From Pseudopyrenochaeta lycopersici (lineage: Eukaryota; Ascomycota; Dothideomycetes; Pleosporales; Pseudopyrenochaetaceae), in assembly GCA_003313425.1 (NCBI GenBank), contig NHZP01000005.1, positions 1,736,001 to 1,800,000 of the forward strand: a stretch of DNA of 64,000 nt. Direction: 5' to 3'. Below, piece by piece: positions 44,777 through 56,651 of this stretch. Below the pieces are notes generated by a model. The model ran no database searches, was not told the DNA's origin, and saw only the letters and a list, made by a program, of their open reading frames with translations. Every line of letters begins with the position of its first letter. Within the stretch, counting starts at the first letter, position 1. The position numbers were made by a program, and so were the translations under genes.

Positions 44777-47181
44777 TTACTCGACCTCCTGGCCCCAATA
44801 GCACAACTTGTATATAGCGTCTATTTCAGTGTCAGTTATTCTTGCTGTAGCAACGCTGCTGCCTTGATCAAAGCCAGCCTTATACCACCGCCTTATACAC
44901 TGAATAGCAGCCAGTAACTGGGGTGAGATCTTCCGCCTTCGGGGCTCAAGCAGGTCGCCAAGCTCGCTGAACATACGCTCACACTCGCAGCTTGAAGTTT
45001 GCGGCATCACTACCCTTCTCAACCCTTGGCTCGCACCTCTTCGACCTATCAAACTCGTCCATCTCGCTGTCCTCAGCAGCCGCGCTAGCCTTAGGATCGA
45101 TGAGGGCTTCAATAGCCTCGTCGATATCGTTAGTAACAACCTTTGGCCGCCTCACTAGGCGTGGTGAGCGGTTGTATTCAGCCCAAAGCGCGCGGAACGC
45201 GCAATTATTAGCGTCCAGCCACTCAGGCTTGTCAGCCCAGGCAACGTCGCAGTAAGTTTTATAGCGCGGATGGAGTATCGTTGCCGCGTAGTACGCTGGT
45301 AAGAGGTCGAGTTTATTGTAGTAATCGCTAGCCTTCGCCCAGGCAGCGCGAAGGTTGATCGCGAGATGGTCCTCAGGCGCGTCGTCGTGCGCATTATAGT
45401 CGACTGCCTCGTACACCTTGACGCGCTGCTCGTAGTAAGTAAGTATAAACTTAAAGACTGGGATGACCTCAGCAATAGCGCCATAACGGCCACTTTTGCC
45501 GCGACCTTTAAGCCGCTTTGTTGCCAACTTTAGCGGCTTTAGTACGTCTATGTACTCAGTAACGACCGCCCAATCGGCGGCTGTTAGCCCGTCCGATCGC
45601 ATCCAGGGCGCTGCCTCCGGCAGCTTGTTGCCGCGACTTATCGCGTACGTGTCCTCATCTCGCACGCGGCGTATATAGTGGTTAGCGTAGGCGTTAACTG
45701 CTGGCTGCAGTTCCACGGCGCGCTTAAAGGCAGAGTAGTACGAGTTCCAGCGCGTAACAACTAGCTTAATTGGCTCAAGTATCCTGTGTTAATCTGTGGG
45801 CAGCTCAGCGTTAGCGAGGCGCTGAAAGTTTTTAAAAAGCTCATGTTGTTGCGGCGTTTTGATGTAGTTAATAACGCTAAGAAGCACGCCTAAAGGCCCA
45901 TCCTCGCGCCATTTGCGCATTAACTCGCTCTCAGCAGCAAGCTCACCGCTATCGTTGTCGTACGCGTCGTCGTTGTTACCCCAGAGTAGCGTCTGACTGA
46001 TGAGGTTAAGGATGTGAGGGCTGCAACGGAGGCGGCGATGGGGAGCGATGAAGCCCATCTGCTGCGCGAGCTTGAGGACGGCAGCGTCGTTGTTAGTAGC
46101 GTTGTCAAGCATAAAGTAGCCAACTGTACGCGGATTTATGCCGAACTGCTGCAGCGTTTTGCTAACTACTTTAGCAATCTTCTTGCCAGTGTGAGCGCCC
46201 GTCAGCTGCGGCAGCGCGATAGGTACGTCTACAAGGTCACCAACGCTGTTAACGTAGTGAGCAACAACGCCTAAGAAGCCACGCTTGCCGCCTTTAGTCG
46301 TCCAGCTGTCAAAGCTAATGTAGACCTTGCTTATTGATCGCGACAGCTCAGCGATAACCTGCGGCTGCATAAAGTCGAAACGGCGCATTACAAAGCGTGA
46401 AACACTCGCATAGGAGGTCCATAATGCCGCTACTGCCTTAGGATTTGTAGCTTCAAGCAGCCGTCGAAACGCGGGGGACTTAAACTTAGAAATTGGATGG
46501 TTGTTCTCGACGAGCCATGCGACAGCAGCATGTTAAAAATCCTGAATGCTAAAGCCGGCAAGCTCGTTGGCAACGTCTTAGGATACCTTGACTTTGCCGG
46601 CCTTAAAGACAGCGCGCAGCCCGCTCTTACCTGCCTTCGTCGCAGCGTGCGCTTTGCCTAGAGCTGCGTAACGATGGCCGCGTTTATTCTGCTCTAAATG
46701 GCGCGCTGAGGTCGACGTTGATAGCGTTGTTTTGTATATGCCGCCGCCACTAGCGTCGATAATCTTGTGCTCATAACAATAGCGACAGACAAAGAAGGTG
46801 CGGTCTGGGTCCTTAATGAGCGCAACGCGAAAGCCGTAGAGGTATATCTAGCTCTTTTTCTGCCTCTGCGTAGCCAACGGCTTGCAGTATTAAGGTAAAC
46901 GTGACTAATTAATCCCCTCGAAGTCGTCTGCAAAGCGCTTATTAAAGCCCTTACTACTATTATTATTATCTTCTAACGTAGCTACTGTTGCAGCCTTGCT
47001 GCCCTTAATAGACGTGACGATCGCAACGTTAGGCTAAGACTCGCGCAACTGCGACTTAAAGGTGGGTGGCTTGGTGGCCTGAGACGCGGCAGTCGTCAGT
47101 GCTTTGCGCGGCGATAGACGCTGAGATAGTTGCTGGGTTGTATTAACGTCGACAGGCTGGGACTCGATGCTATAAGCAGCG
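44777..47181 (-). pseudogene. hAT3 transposase, RIP-damaged and split by element A
   Basis: Same protein as the 851-aa transposase at 3352-5907. Stops arise at RIP-type changes (for example ELPTDQHRIL becomes ELPTD-stop near 45788). The 83-bp deletion removes part of the hATC region and shifts the frame. The N-terminal codons (MPLNKAPKRPRN) are separated by element A and lie at 49768-49827. It cannot give a full-length product. Confidence 0.93.
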
Positions 47182-47189
47182 ACCCTTAG

Positions 47190-49759
47190 CAGACTTCTCA
47201 ATAATAAATAAATAAATATAGAAGCTTTATTTCTATCTATTTATTGTTAAGCCCTTATATTTATATCGATTATTAGCTTATCAATAATTAATAATATGAG
47301 CCTTGGCATGAATACCTAGCCACTGCTACCAGAGATATCCATAATCTCGTCATCCACAGCCACATAGAGCTTCCTAATCAAGTCATTCTGCACCCAATTG
47401 CCCAGGCACTCAAGCTTTTTGATAGTCTCTGCCAAGAGACGTGTTCTGTCCCAAGAGATCGTACGCCTTATGTAAGAGAACACCCGTTCCGGGTCGTCTG
47501 ACATAGCCGGCACGCTTAATACTTTAATAGCTATTTGATGTAGGCGAGGATATGCAAGTCTCTGCTCTTCTCGGCACCACCATTCAAGCGGAGTCTTTGT
47601 TTTTATATATCTTAGTGTAGCATTAATAAACTGTTCGAAATTATCCTCATCTTCAGGCCCATCCAAAACACTCATTAACTGTTTAAGGCGCTCGTACGCT
47701 GATAGTTCGCGTTGCTTCTCGCCTAATATAGTCGCCGATATTAATACTAGCGTGCTGCTGCAACAGCAGGTTCTCGCCAGTCCTTCTCCTAGTGACGATT
47801 AATATACTTCCAGCGCTTCTCAGGATAGAGCAGTAATGCAGTAGCATATATAGGGGTTTTGTCGCTCTCTTCGTAATACTTAGAGAGCACCCACCAACCT
47901 ATATTAATAGAGTTGACCATATGCTTATTATTGGCATATTTGACCTACATTAACGTAAGCAAGCTAGGCAGAAGGTAGTTCTTATAATTACTTACTTTGG
48001 CGTCCTCAAATTGCTTGAATAGAATATCCATATTCGCTAACACTTGATCTATTGATGCCCACTCCATCTGTTACTCTAAAGCTGCTTAATAGAATGGCTG
48101 CAGGAACTCGTAGGTTATTTTAAGTACTTGCTAATCATCGTGTGTGAGGATATTATCTTCTAACTCCTTGTGGTACTGGTTCAAAAATATTAATATAGCA
48201 CCTTCCTGCTTAATAGCTGCACTAAGTAACATAAACTAAGAGTTCCAGCGGGTAATGTTGTCTATGCTAAGCGCCTTTCCTGCAATAGCTTCCTAAATAT
48301 TATTATAGATATTCGAACTGCGGATAAACACTGCAATGTTATAGAGTTTACCCATTGCGCCAATGCTCCGCCAGCCTGTAGCATCGTTACGTGCCTTTTG
48401 CCCGCCTTAACCTCTTTGCAAATTATTTGACTGGATCTGCTCTTGTAACACCTTAACAACAGTTGTTTTATTTGCTTCATCCTGCGCCTCTTTAATTACA
48501 GCTTAAAGGGCACTCTTGCTTGTTGCAAAGAGGAAGGCTTAAAGAGATAGATTAATAATGTGGCCGCCGCATCTTGTTTGATAGAAGACTAGATCAAATG
48601 TAACGTCGTACTCTCGTAATAATTCTTCAGCAAGTTAGCGGAGGCAGGTATCGTTTCTTGCGTCATTGTCGCTAGTGAAGTAGCCAATTCAAGCGGATAG
48701 ATTGTATTTTCGGATTATCTCTATTAAATAGGGTGCCATCGCAGCCCCAGCATGAGAGTAGCGGAGGTTTAGTAACCCTAATAGAGCCTTCCGTAGCATG
48801 TAGTTCTCATCAACCTATTATGCGTAAACGGCGATAAAAGCTTTCTAGTAAGGAGATAACCACACATCTATAGAAAAATGTATAGGGCTCTAGGCAAGCT
48901 TTAGCCTCTCCTTTATTAACTCTTAATGTGCAGAATATGCCCTATCCAAATCCGCCGCAACAGTGTTGCCGGAATTAGTAAGGAACTCTTCAGCTGCAGG
49001 ATTTATAGCTATTAAAAGCGCTTGGTATTCTGGCCACGTTACAAAGTTTAGTGGAACGTGCCTACGTGCCGCTAGCAGCATCTAGGCCTCTCGGAAACTA
49101 TCAAAGTTAATTGCTTTTCGCAGCGTATTTATATCCTTTTCTTTAACCTGCTGCATCTGCTTAATGGCTGTTCTTGCAAAGGCATTTTCGATAGCTTATT
49201 AACGCTTTTTTTGAGACCTAGAATCCTCTTAAACAAAAATATGATGTTCGTTCTTGAGATAATAGCGGGCATTGCCTGTTACGTGTGTTAACCAGCCTGG
49301 ATTGCCACATTTCTTGTAATAGTAGAGTATCTTGCCGTCCCTTGCATGTGGTTCATCACCTTCAGCTTCTTGAAAGTAGTCCTATGTTGATGTAGCTCTT
49401 AATCTTCTTCTCTTTACTATAGGCTGTGATGAAGAGGTTTCTACTTTAGAGGGTGTAGGGCGACTAATAAAGGCTTGTGAGAAGCTATTAGAGGGTAGGA
49501 GGGAGGAAGGGCCTAAAGTTGCGTTAGATTAGGAGAATAAGGACCTTCTGGAGCTCATTATCGCGTTAGAAAGGATATGCTGTTAATATGTTGACTTAAG
49601 ATATTAAATTGAAATAAACCCGTGTGCGGAAGGTTCGCTTAATATTGTTAATAATTAATAATATATTTATTAATAAGATGAGTATTCTTATTGATATCGT
49701 TAAGCTTAACAATAAATATGCGCTTAACAATAAATATATATTTATTACTGAGAAGTCTG
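47190..49759 (-). mobile_element. Nested hAT element A (2,570 bp), decayed
   Basis: TIR CAGACTTCTCAATAATAAAT (left) mirrors ...TTTATTACTGAGAAGTCTG (right). The 8-bp target duplication is ACCCTTAG (47182-47189 and 49760-49767), which is a single copy in hAT2. Termini are AT-rich, with TTATTAATAA-type palindromes. It was inserted in the N-terminal codons of the hAT3 transposase. Confidence 0.93.
47316..49550 (-). pseudogene. Element A hAT transposase, heavily degenerate
   Basis: The best-preserved part is the C-terminal hATC domain (47675-47316): PLEWWCREEQRLAYPRLHQI, VLSVPAMSDDPERVFS, RRTISWDRTRL. Further upstream on the minus strand, recognisable but stop-ridden segments include the BED-finger end near 49300. 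Most stops are TAA/TAG/TGA expected from RIP. Strand and family are certain; the outer ends are approximate. Confidence 0.75.
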
Positions 49760-49932
49760 ACCCTTAGGCGCTTGTTCGGGACAGCAGCGCTGTTACGGGG
49801 ACGTTTAGGGGCTTTGTTAAGCGGCATAGTAACAATAGGGGCGTAAAAAACCACTAAGTAACTGTCTATATAGGCAAAGGCGACAGTATAGGTAGATGAC
49901 GCGTAAGATGGACGCGTAAAGTAGCTTTAGGT

Positions 49933-50058
49933 TTACCTCAGTTTCCTCAGGCGTTCCACGTGATCGTTGAGCTATACCACATTAGGATGTGGCTGATTCG
50001 GCTTTTTCGTGGAACGTCTGAGCAGCGAATGTGGTGAGCCCATACAAATATCCGAGGT
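49933..50058 (+). repeat. Element B left end: TIR, hairpins and subterminal repeat
   Basis: 18-bp TIR; then an outer stem CGTTCCACG (49952-49960) / CGTGGAACG (50008-50016) that encloses an inner perfect hairpin CCACAT-TAGG-ATGTGG (49977-49992). The subterminal repeat GTCTGAGCAGCGAATG (50016-50031) follows. After a gap, AAATATCCGA is also mirrored at the other end. Confidence 0.85.
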
Positions 50059-50464
50059 TTTAGCTGCATCCCCCACCAGAGCTGTCTGAGACTGCTTGTT
50101 TGCAATTCGATAGTTATTAACATTACAACGCCGATATCAAAAATCCGGCTTCGATGTCCTCTTCGCCTTGACGAGTCAGATCTGAATCTGTACGAAATTT
50201 AAAATTCGGCTATGTTTTGGGTACGCTATGCGTTCCTAAAGATGGCGTCCCTGAAAGCCCCTACTGTTGACAATTGCCATGCAATCTTAACTACTCACTC
50301 AAATTAGTGCTCACTCTGCAAACAGCATCTAGGGCATCCCTATGCCACATATTGACTTCGTTTGCTCTCGTTAGATCGACATTATTGCCGTCGCAAGCAT
50401 GCCACGCCGGCGAGTCTGACACCCTCCTAAGAGGACGCCAGCCGAGTTTATAAGGCGAACCAGT

Positions 50465-52600
50465 TTGCAGATATTATCATATGCCTCAATTAGGATAAGT
50501 GGCCAATCTAGGACTCGGTTCTCTCCTGATACCTCCGCGTCAACCGTCAACAACTTCGATCCTGTGGAACCCGCGTCCACTGACAACTCAAACCTCACAG
50601 AGGCAATTGAAGAGGGCCCTATGGAGGAGATTATCCAGGTGGGACAGACTGTGTCTGCCGAGGAAATGCCAATTCGATTAGAGATTGAATTTACTGATGA
50701 TGTTGGAAATACTAAGGTGGAAACACGGAGTGTCTTGGCTAATCAGGTGGCTTAGGCTCAAAGAATAATTGCTGGTGCTACATGGATAGGGAGGGCAGGG
50801 CAGAATAATGCTATTGATGAAGCAGTCCAACTTCTCTATCCCTATGCACCCCGCGAAGGTCAACGCAATGCTCTACAACACCTTATCTATAAGCGGGAGG
50901 ACCTTATACTTATCGCGAAAACTTCATTTAGAAAGAGTATGATCCTACAGGCAGTATCGATCCTAATACGCAAGTCAATTACTGTTGTTGTGTTGCTATT
51001 GGATTAGATTGGCTAGGAGCAGGCTGAATATATCACCCATACTGGTGGCACGCCGTGTTTTCTAAACGCAGATACAATTAGTTTAAAGGTCCTTGTAGAT
51101 ATACGGAATGGGAAGTATACGCATATCCTTATAAGCCCCGAACTAGCAATTAGTGATAAGTTCTATGTTACGGCAACCAATCCAGCATTTAAGGAACGGC
51201 TCCGTCTAGTAGTTATTAACGAAGCCCATCTTGTGTCACAATGGGGTAGGAACTTCAGAACTGACTACGCACGACTGGGCTGCTTACGCAGCTTATTTAG
51301 AAGCTATATCCCTTAGTTTGCCTGCTCTGCATTATTGGACAACGAGGCACTTAAGATGCTAAAGAAGGGAGTTGGTTTTAAGGATGATGTCTCTATTATG
51401 CGCACATCAATCGATCGACCAGAGCTAATAATTAGAATTGGCTGGATACTAACAGGATCGCGCTAAAAGGCTTCTGCCTTACGCTTTATATTTGATGACG
51501 GTGTTCGAACAAACACTGTATCTGCTCCCCTGCCACGAAAAATACCAAAAACAGTCGTTTTCTTTGACTCTAAAAAGGAGGCATACATCGCTATGCAGGA
51601 GTGTAGGATCTGGTTGCAAGAGAGCGATACCTATAGATATCCAAAGAAGCTTTCTAGAGAGACGATTAAGATTTTCCACCGTAATATAGCTAAGTCCGAC
51701 AAAAACGCCATTATTAAAGAGTTCTAGAAGCTATCTGCAGATTCGTCGATACGCGTAATATTTGCCTTAGAAGCACTTGGACTGGGCGTAGATCTACTGG
51801 ACGTTCGACGTATTGTACAGAACAGGTTACCGAAAGGAGAAGAGCCTGCTATTATGTAGCAGCGAGGCGGTAGAGCTAGTAGGGACAGAGAGGACGGCGA
51901 AATAATCCTCCTAATAGACAGGTGGGTGGACGGTCCACGAATAACTTCCTCGTTGGCTAGAAAAAAAGGCCTACACAGTAAGTGCTAATCATGCCAGAGC
52001 TTGCAGCGCCTAAATGAAGGTATATTAGCAGACGAACATAACAAAAAAAGGACCTTGACACTTCCTGAGCGCCGTGGTAACCTACCTAACTTCTGGTATA
52101 TGCTAGCGAACGAACCTAGCTGCCTCAGAGCACGATTTCTAGATTACTTTGATGAACTACAAGAGTTTCGGGAATATATTCGAAAGAACCGCTGCTGCAG
52201 CAATTGTAATCCTGACCGTCAGCTCGGCAAGCTAGATAATCACTACCTATACAGTGAGCGTGGTAACAGCCTCAATACTAGACGCAAGGAGGTGCTCGGA
52301 CTGATAACGGCCTGGGCAAAAAATCAAGTACCTGCAGCGTTTCCTAACCCGTCGTTTCGGCCAACAGTCAACTGCTTCATATCAGCAGATCAATTGACGC
52401 AGCTAGCCCAAGGACGCACATCTTATTACGAATCTAGATAAGCTACACAAAGCTCTTAGGTCATGGTACTTCTTCCAGACCTATGGCGCTGAACTCCTTG
52501 CGAATCTACAAAGCGCTAGCCGTACAGCGGAAGAAGTTGTATCCCAGGCCTTTAGGAAGGCTAGCAGTTAAACTCAGGCATCCAGCCAAAGCCAAGACGG
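50465..52600 (+). pseudogene. RecQ-like ATP-dependent DNA helicase, RIP-inactivated
   Basis: After an acidic N-terminus (50465-50755) the frame continues through stops with RecQ family motifs. These are REGQRNALQHLI (motif 0, about 50855), a Walker A relic AKTSFRKSM, ILISPELAI, the DEAH-box relic VINEAHLVSQWG with FRTDYARLG, then VVFFDSKKEAY, a second RecA lobe with ALGLGVDLLDVRRIVQ and a QRGGRASRD block (QxxGRxxRD). A C-terminal region with paired cysteines (CCSNCNPD) ends near 52440. The expected GKS Gly is Arg and the expected Asp of DEAH is Asn; both fit TpG to TpA changes. About eight stops occur. The source gene probably encoded a 3'-5' helicase used by the element. Confidence 0.85.
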
Positions 52601-53659
52601 TAATATCTGGGTTAACACCGCTACTCCGATATCTATAAACCAGTCAACGTCCTAGGCGTCGACACAATCAATTCCCACTCGCCGACCCCTCGATTTAGTA
52701 TCTAGAAATGTACCTAGTAGCACTTAAAAAAGTTCGAAACAAGACAAAACGGGGCACACGATATCTTCGGCGCCAGTGGCTTCTCGAGATCTACCTGCAT
52801 CTAGTTTTAGCCGCCTGAGAAAGGCACCGAAGAAGCTTAGGGAGTAGCGGGGGCGCTAATTCATATAAAGGGCATCCTGGCTGATTAGGCGAGCTTTTAA
52901 GGACTGACAGCGAAAGGCAAAGCAGAAGGAGACAGCTATTCAAGCCGTTGCCGCCACCTATGCGAAGCCTCAGTCAACAGACGCTCAGCCGCCTAGGGGG
53001 GTTTGAAAATAGCAAATCCAACGCCCCCTAAGGAGGGGAAAGGAGAGAATATTATTTGAATAGCCTGATTCAGAGACCCCAATAGCAATATTACCATCTC
53101 TTATATCTGCAAACCAACGATATTGGATAACGACTCCTTTAATAATTATGAATGGAGAACTTACCACGCTGTCGGCGGATATTGATTCGATGATAGAAAC
53201 CTGCTCCTAGGTACACTGTTACGCACTACGAAAGGAGTTCCCCGGCTACGGTGCTTGCAAAGTCCTCGTCTGGTGTAGGTAGATTATCAATAAGAGCCAA
53301 TAGCTCGGTGTCCCATATCTGGTTTATACCACTAGAAGCATCTGTATTATCGCCCCCCATATATGTATTTCCTCTAGGTGTTAGTCGTTAACGTCGTCGT
53401 CTAGAGTGACAATATCGTCCAACGCAGAAATAGGCGTCGCCGTCGCATTATTAAGGTATTCTCCCTCCTCCCACTCGCCTTCAACGACTGCGCAGTTGAA
53501 TCTTTTAACCCCGTTGTTTAATAACTTGACCCCTCGCTGCAGGATATCCGTAGGTTAAAATAGAGAGCTCCTTCCACGAGCATGTTTAGTAATTGACCGT
53601 GACGCTGCTATTTGGTAAGCCAGGTAGCGCACCTCCCGACTGGCATCCTTGATCTAGTG

Positions 53660-55975
53660 CCTAGCGTTGCTGTATTCGCCGAACGCAGCTTCCATGGCGA
53701 CTTTTAAGTCAGTACAGTAGCTTGCAGTTAGGGCGGTACAGCGGAAGAGATCAGCAATGTCAATTATCGATGTCCTTCGTGTTGCCATTAAGACCTTCAT
53801 CTGGAGGTTGAAAAACTCGTTCAGCCTATCCATTTCAAACCAACCGTCATCAGTACCGCGTAAATTAACTAGGCCATTTGCTAGAATAGCGTTCTGTAAT
53901 TCTTTGCTAGCAGCGACAGTCTGGGTAAGCCAGGTCATGTAGAGTGATAGGAAGGCGTATTTGGACTTATCACTCCCATGAAATAGCAAGCAACATCGCG
54001 CTAGCGCTCGTTTGATAAGGCCCACGTCAGCGTGTTTAATAGCGTATTTAAGCGTCTTGTACGTCTCCATCTGCTGTAGGAACTTTGCATAAGCAGAAAA
54101 CTTATAGTCCACAGGCTTGGACTCATCGGGCGACTGCTCCGCAACAGTGAAGATATACTGTCGTATTTGCTCAACCTTGCTGTAGAAAGTGGCGCGGCTG
54201 AGCTTTCTAATATAGTGGTCAACTTGGTTAGGCTGAGAGGCCTGCACGCTCGACGGAAGAAGACGATAGAACAGAGCTGTTATCCTTGCATCGAATGCTC
54301 GCGTAGCCACCTCCTCTTTGTGATGGAATGGACTTTTGTGGCCCTGTACACAGCCAAGGTAGTTCTTATTGTGGTAGAGCGTCGACTCCGCTGCGGCTTG
54401 CTCAGACCCAGAGTACGTATCATAGATCATATCCATGTAGTTAGTACGCCAGTGAAACAATCCAGGCACAGGTAGAAGCCAATTATATTTATCGTATAGA
54501 AGCGTTGCCTCCTGACGCTCCTTCTGAACTGTACGGATTAAGGAAACTGTCTTCTGATTACTATAGACTAGGTGTAGTCGCCCACCAAAGCCATCGGCAC
54601 GGTCGTACCCTAGTTGCTCGGTAAATACTTTGTCAATAACGCTGTAAGTTCCGTTTATTGTGCCCTCGTTCTCTAAAATAGGCCCTAGACTGTAGTGAGG
54701 TGTTTTGCGCGGAGGGAGACGCTTAATTAATGGAAGCTCTAGACAATCTGTAAGGGTAACTTGTTTTTTTATCTGTTTAAGGTTGTGATCGGTGAACAAC
54801 CCTTCTACAGCTTCACAGTGTGTGTAGCGGATAGCCTCAGCAATCCAGAAACGCTGACAGCCGCGAAGGATTTCATCATCCTGATTACCGGGTGCTAGAT
54901 AAATGTCACAAGGATCAAGTGCTACTTCTAGGCGTAGCATTGACTTGTAGAGGCCTCTAGCAGGTATACTGTAACTAATACAGAGCTTCCTAGTAGTAGC
55001 GGATACGTGCTTTGCAGGTTCGCGTAGCGTCTAGTAACGAACATTCTAGTTATAGTCGAAATTATCCCAGGAAATAATGATTTCATTGCGGTGGTTTTTC
55101 GCTAGGCTGGTAATCAGTTTCTACTTAAGTTAGTCGCTGGGCAGTACTCTTTAGGGGCAGGCTAGGTACGTGAGAGGGACGATACTTTTCCGATATCAGC
55201 TAATTCGCCATGTCTACTGTTGATTACTCCATAGCTTAACGTAACGCCCAGCCCAGCAAGGACGTTGAGAGTGCGCCGCTTAACCCCCATTGAATGTAAA
55301 TGTAACCCGAGCAACATAGGAAGGTTGTTGCATTTCCTTAGAGCGCGGGCATGTGCTATGATAGAGCTGATCATAACTATGTGGCCCTGGTATTCGATCA
55401 CGGTGTCACGGCGGCTGGCGCGCTGTTGCTCTATAAGCCCCGCAAGCAGACTCCAGAGCTCTGGTGCTGCCTTTTGTACCCGCTTAGCTAAGGCAAGTAT
55501 GTCTAGTTGAGCGATGTCCTTCTCAGATTCAAACTCCCCTATGCTAACCTCGGGTTTCCCCAATGCGTTAAGCTCAGTGCGTAGCCGTGTGATCAGATTC
55601 GTGTTCCCTACATTTCGAATATCTTCCAAAGCGCGCGACAGTTGTTCAACCACCTCTTTCCGCTTATATATTGCATCTGATAGTGCCTTTGCCCGAGCTG
55701 AACACTTCATACTATACTTTTTGGTCGGCTGGGCAGTGACCAGATGGTATATTAAGTCTTTGATCGACCATCGGTGCTTTTCATTTAGCTTATACAGCAA
55801 CCATATCAACTCTCTCGCGCGCGCTTAGGCCTTTGACGTATCGTGTCGGCTTGTTAGGGTCAATGACGCGCCGTTTTCTGGCTGGAGAGGTCGCACCAAC
55901 CTGGATGGGGGTTGGACTTCGCCGCGGGCGACGTCTCGACGCAGGGGCCGAATTCGGCGATTTTGACGTCATCAT
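53660..55975 (-). pseudogene. DUF6589-type protein, putative transposition gene of element B
   Basis: Minus-strand pieces in order: basic N-terminus (55975-55790), a region with GLHLHSMGVKRRTLNVLAGL (about 55330), a bridging stretch with IIISWDNFDYN (about 55060), and a 428-aa frame (54940-53654) with LPVPGLFHWRTNYMDMIYD, YKFSAYAKFLQQ, ARCCLLFHGSDKSKYAFLSL and a helical C-terminus. These blocks are what I recall of fungal DUF6589 proteins, which are multicopy and of unknown function. A few stops (for example within and after WDNFDYN) and frame changes make this copy inactive. Conserved acidic residues (WDNFD and others) would fit a nuclease fold, but that is inference. Confidence 0.7.
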
Positions 55976-56029
55976 CTTATTCTCGGAGGCCAGTTTAACG
56001 GTCCTACAATATGTTAGAGCTTAATCTAA

Positions 56030-56182
56030 AGTTGTGGTGGCGTAGGATATACTTGACCAAAGTTCGGATATTTATATGGTGGAGTGCATTCGCTGCTCAG
56101 ACTATAGATTGGGTAGCAGACCAGAATGGTCTAGCGCGCCTTGGCGCACACGTGAATCTGTAGTCTGAGGGAACTGAGGTAA
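56030..56182 (-). repeat. Element B right end: TIR, hairpins and subterminal repeat
   Basis: Contains CATTCGCTGCTCAGAC (56087-56102), the inverse of the left subterminal repeat. The outer stem CAGACTATAGATT (56098-56110) / AATCTGTAGTCTG (56155-56167; one mismatch) encloses two hairpins, AGACCA-GAA-TGGTCT (56118-56132) and GCGCC-TT-GGCGC (56136-56147), before the 18-bp TIR. Confidence 0.85.
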
Positions 56183-56651
56183 CTTTAGGTAGGTAGCTGA
56201 GATGCTTACTAAGCTAACTATAACACCAGGAAAATATCGCGAGATCGCTCGTACAGCAAACTTAGTAGCCTCATTGAAATCGAAGCTAAAACATGTTGCT
56301 GAACACTCCCGCAACACTAAAACATCAAGCCAATCAAGCTAACCAATCAAGCTTCGTATTAAGGCTTGATTTGATTGCAAAAATACTAGGACGAGGCTTG
56401 GATTGATCGAATTGACGATCGTCAAGCCAATCAATCAAGTGCTTGATTGTAGCTTGATTGTTGACATCTCTGGCTAGCTGTTGCACTGTAGGTGTTAACT
56501 GAACAGTGAAAATGATTGGGATATGAGGCACAAAGTTAAGATAGTTTTTGTGATTGTATTTTTGTGTACGACAATGTGTGTCGTCTTTTTTTAAGAGATG
56601 GCACCAGTCTCTGAGTCTTTTATGAAGACATCACGTGGACTGCTACGCGAA

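Larger units (their letters stand above)
49933..56182. mobile_element. Nested element B (6,250 bp): TIR transposon with RecQ-like helicase and DUF6589-type gene
   Basis: Termini are TTACCTCAGTTTCCTCAG (left) and, inverted, TTACCTCAGTTCCCTCAG (right; one mismatch in 18). Target duplication CTTTAGGT (49925-49932 and 56183-56190) is a single copy in the empty site in hAT2 (5992-6019 region), so boundaries are exact. Subterminal inverted repeats GTCTGAGCAGCGAATG lie 83 and 80 bp inside the ends. A RecQ-like gene (plus) and a DUF6589-type gene (minus) converge inside. The left end also has an extra hairpin, and the right end has nested hairpins. Confidence 0.92.
44601..56472 (-). mobile_element. 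hAT transposon hAT3 (second copy of hAT2) with two nested elements, 11,872 bp
   Basis: Ends are identical to hAT2 and flanked by GCTAGCTG (44593-44600 and 56473-56480). Removing element A (2,570 + 8 bp) and element B (6,250 + 8 bp) leaves 3,036 bp, exactly hAT2 minus an 83-bp deletion (hAT2 positions 3571-3653, missing after 44994). Differences from hAT2 are overwhelmingly CpA to TpA or TpG to TpA, for example CTCAAAG to CTTAAAG and CCACAATG to CCATAATG. Confidence 0.95.

Noticed and set aside
50465..52600. Telomere-linked RecQ helicase marking a subtelomere
   Set aside because: The gene lies inside a TIR element with its own 8-bp duplication, and no telomeric repeat is present.
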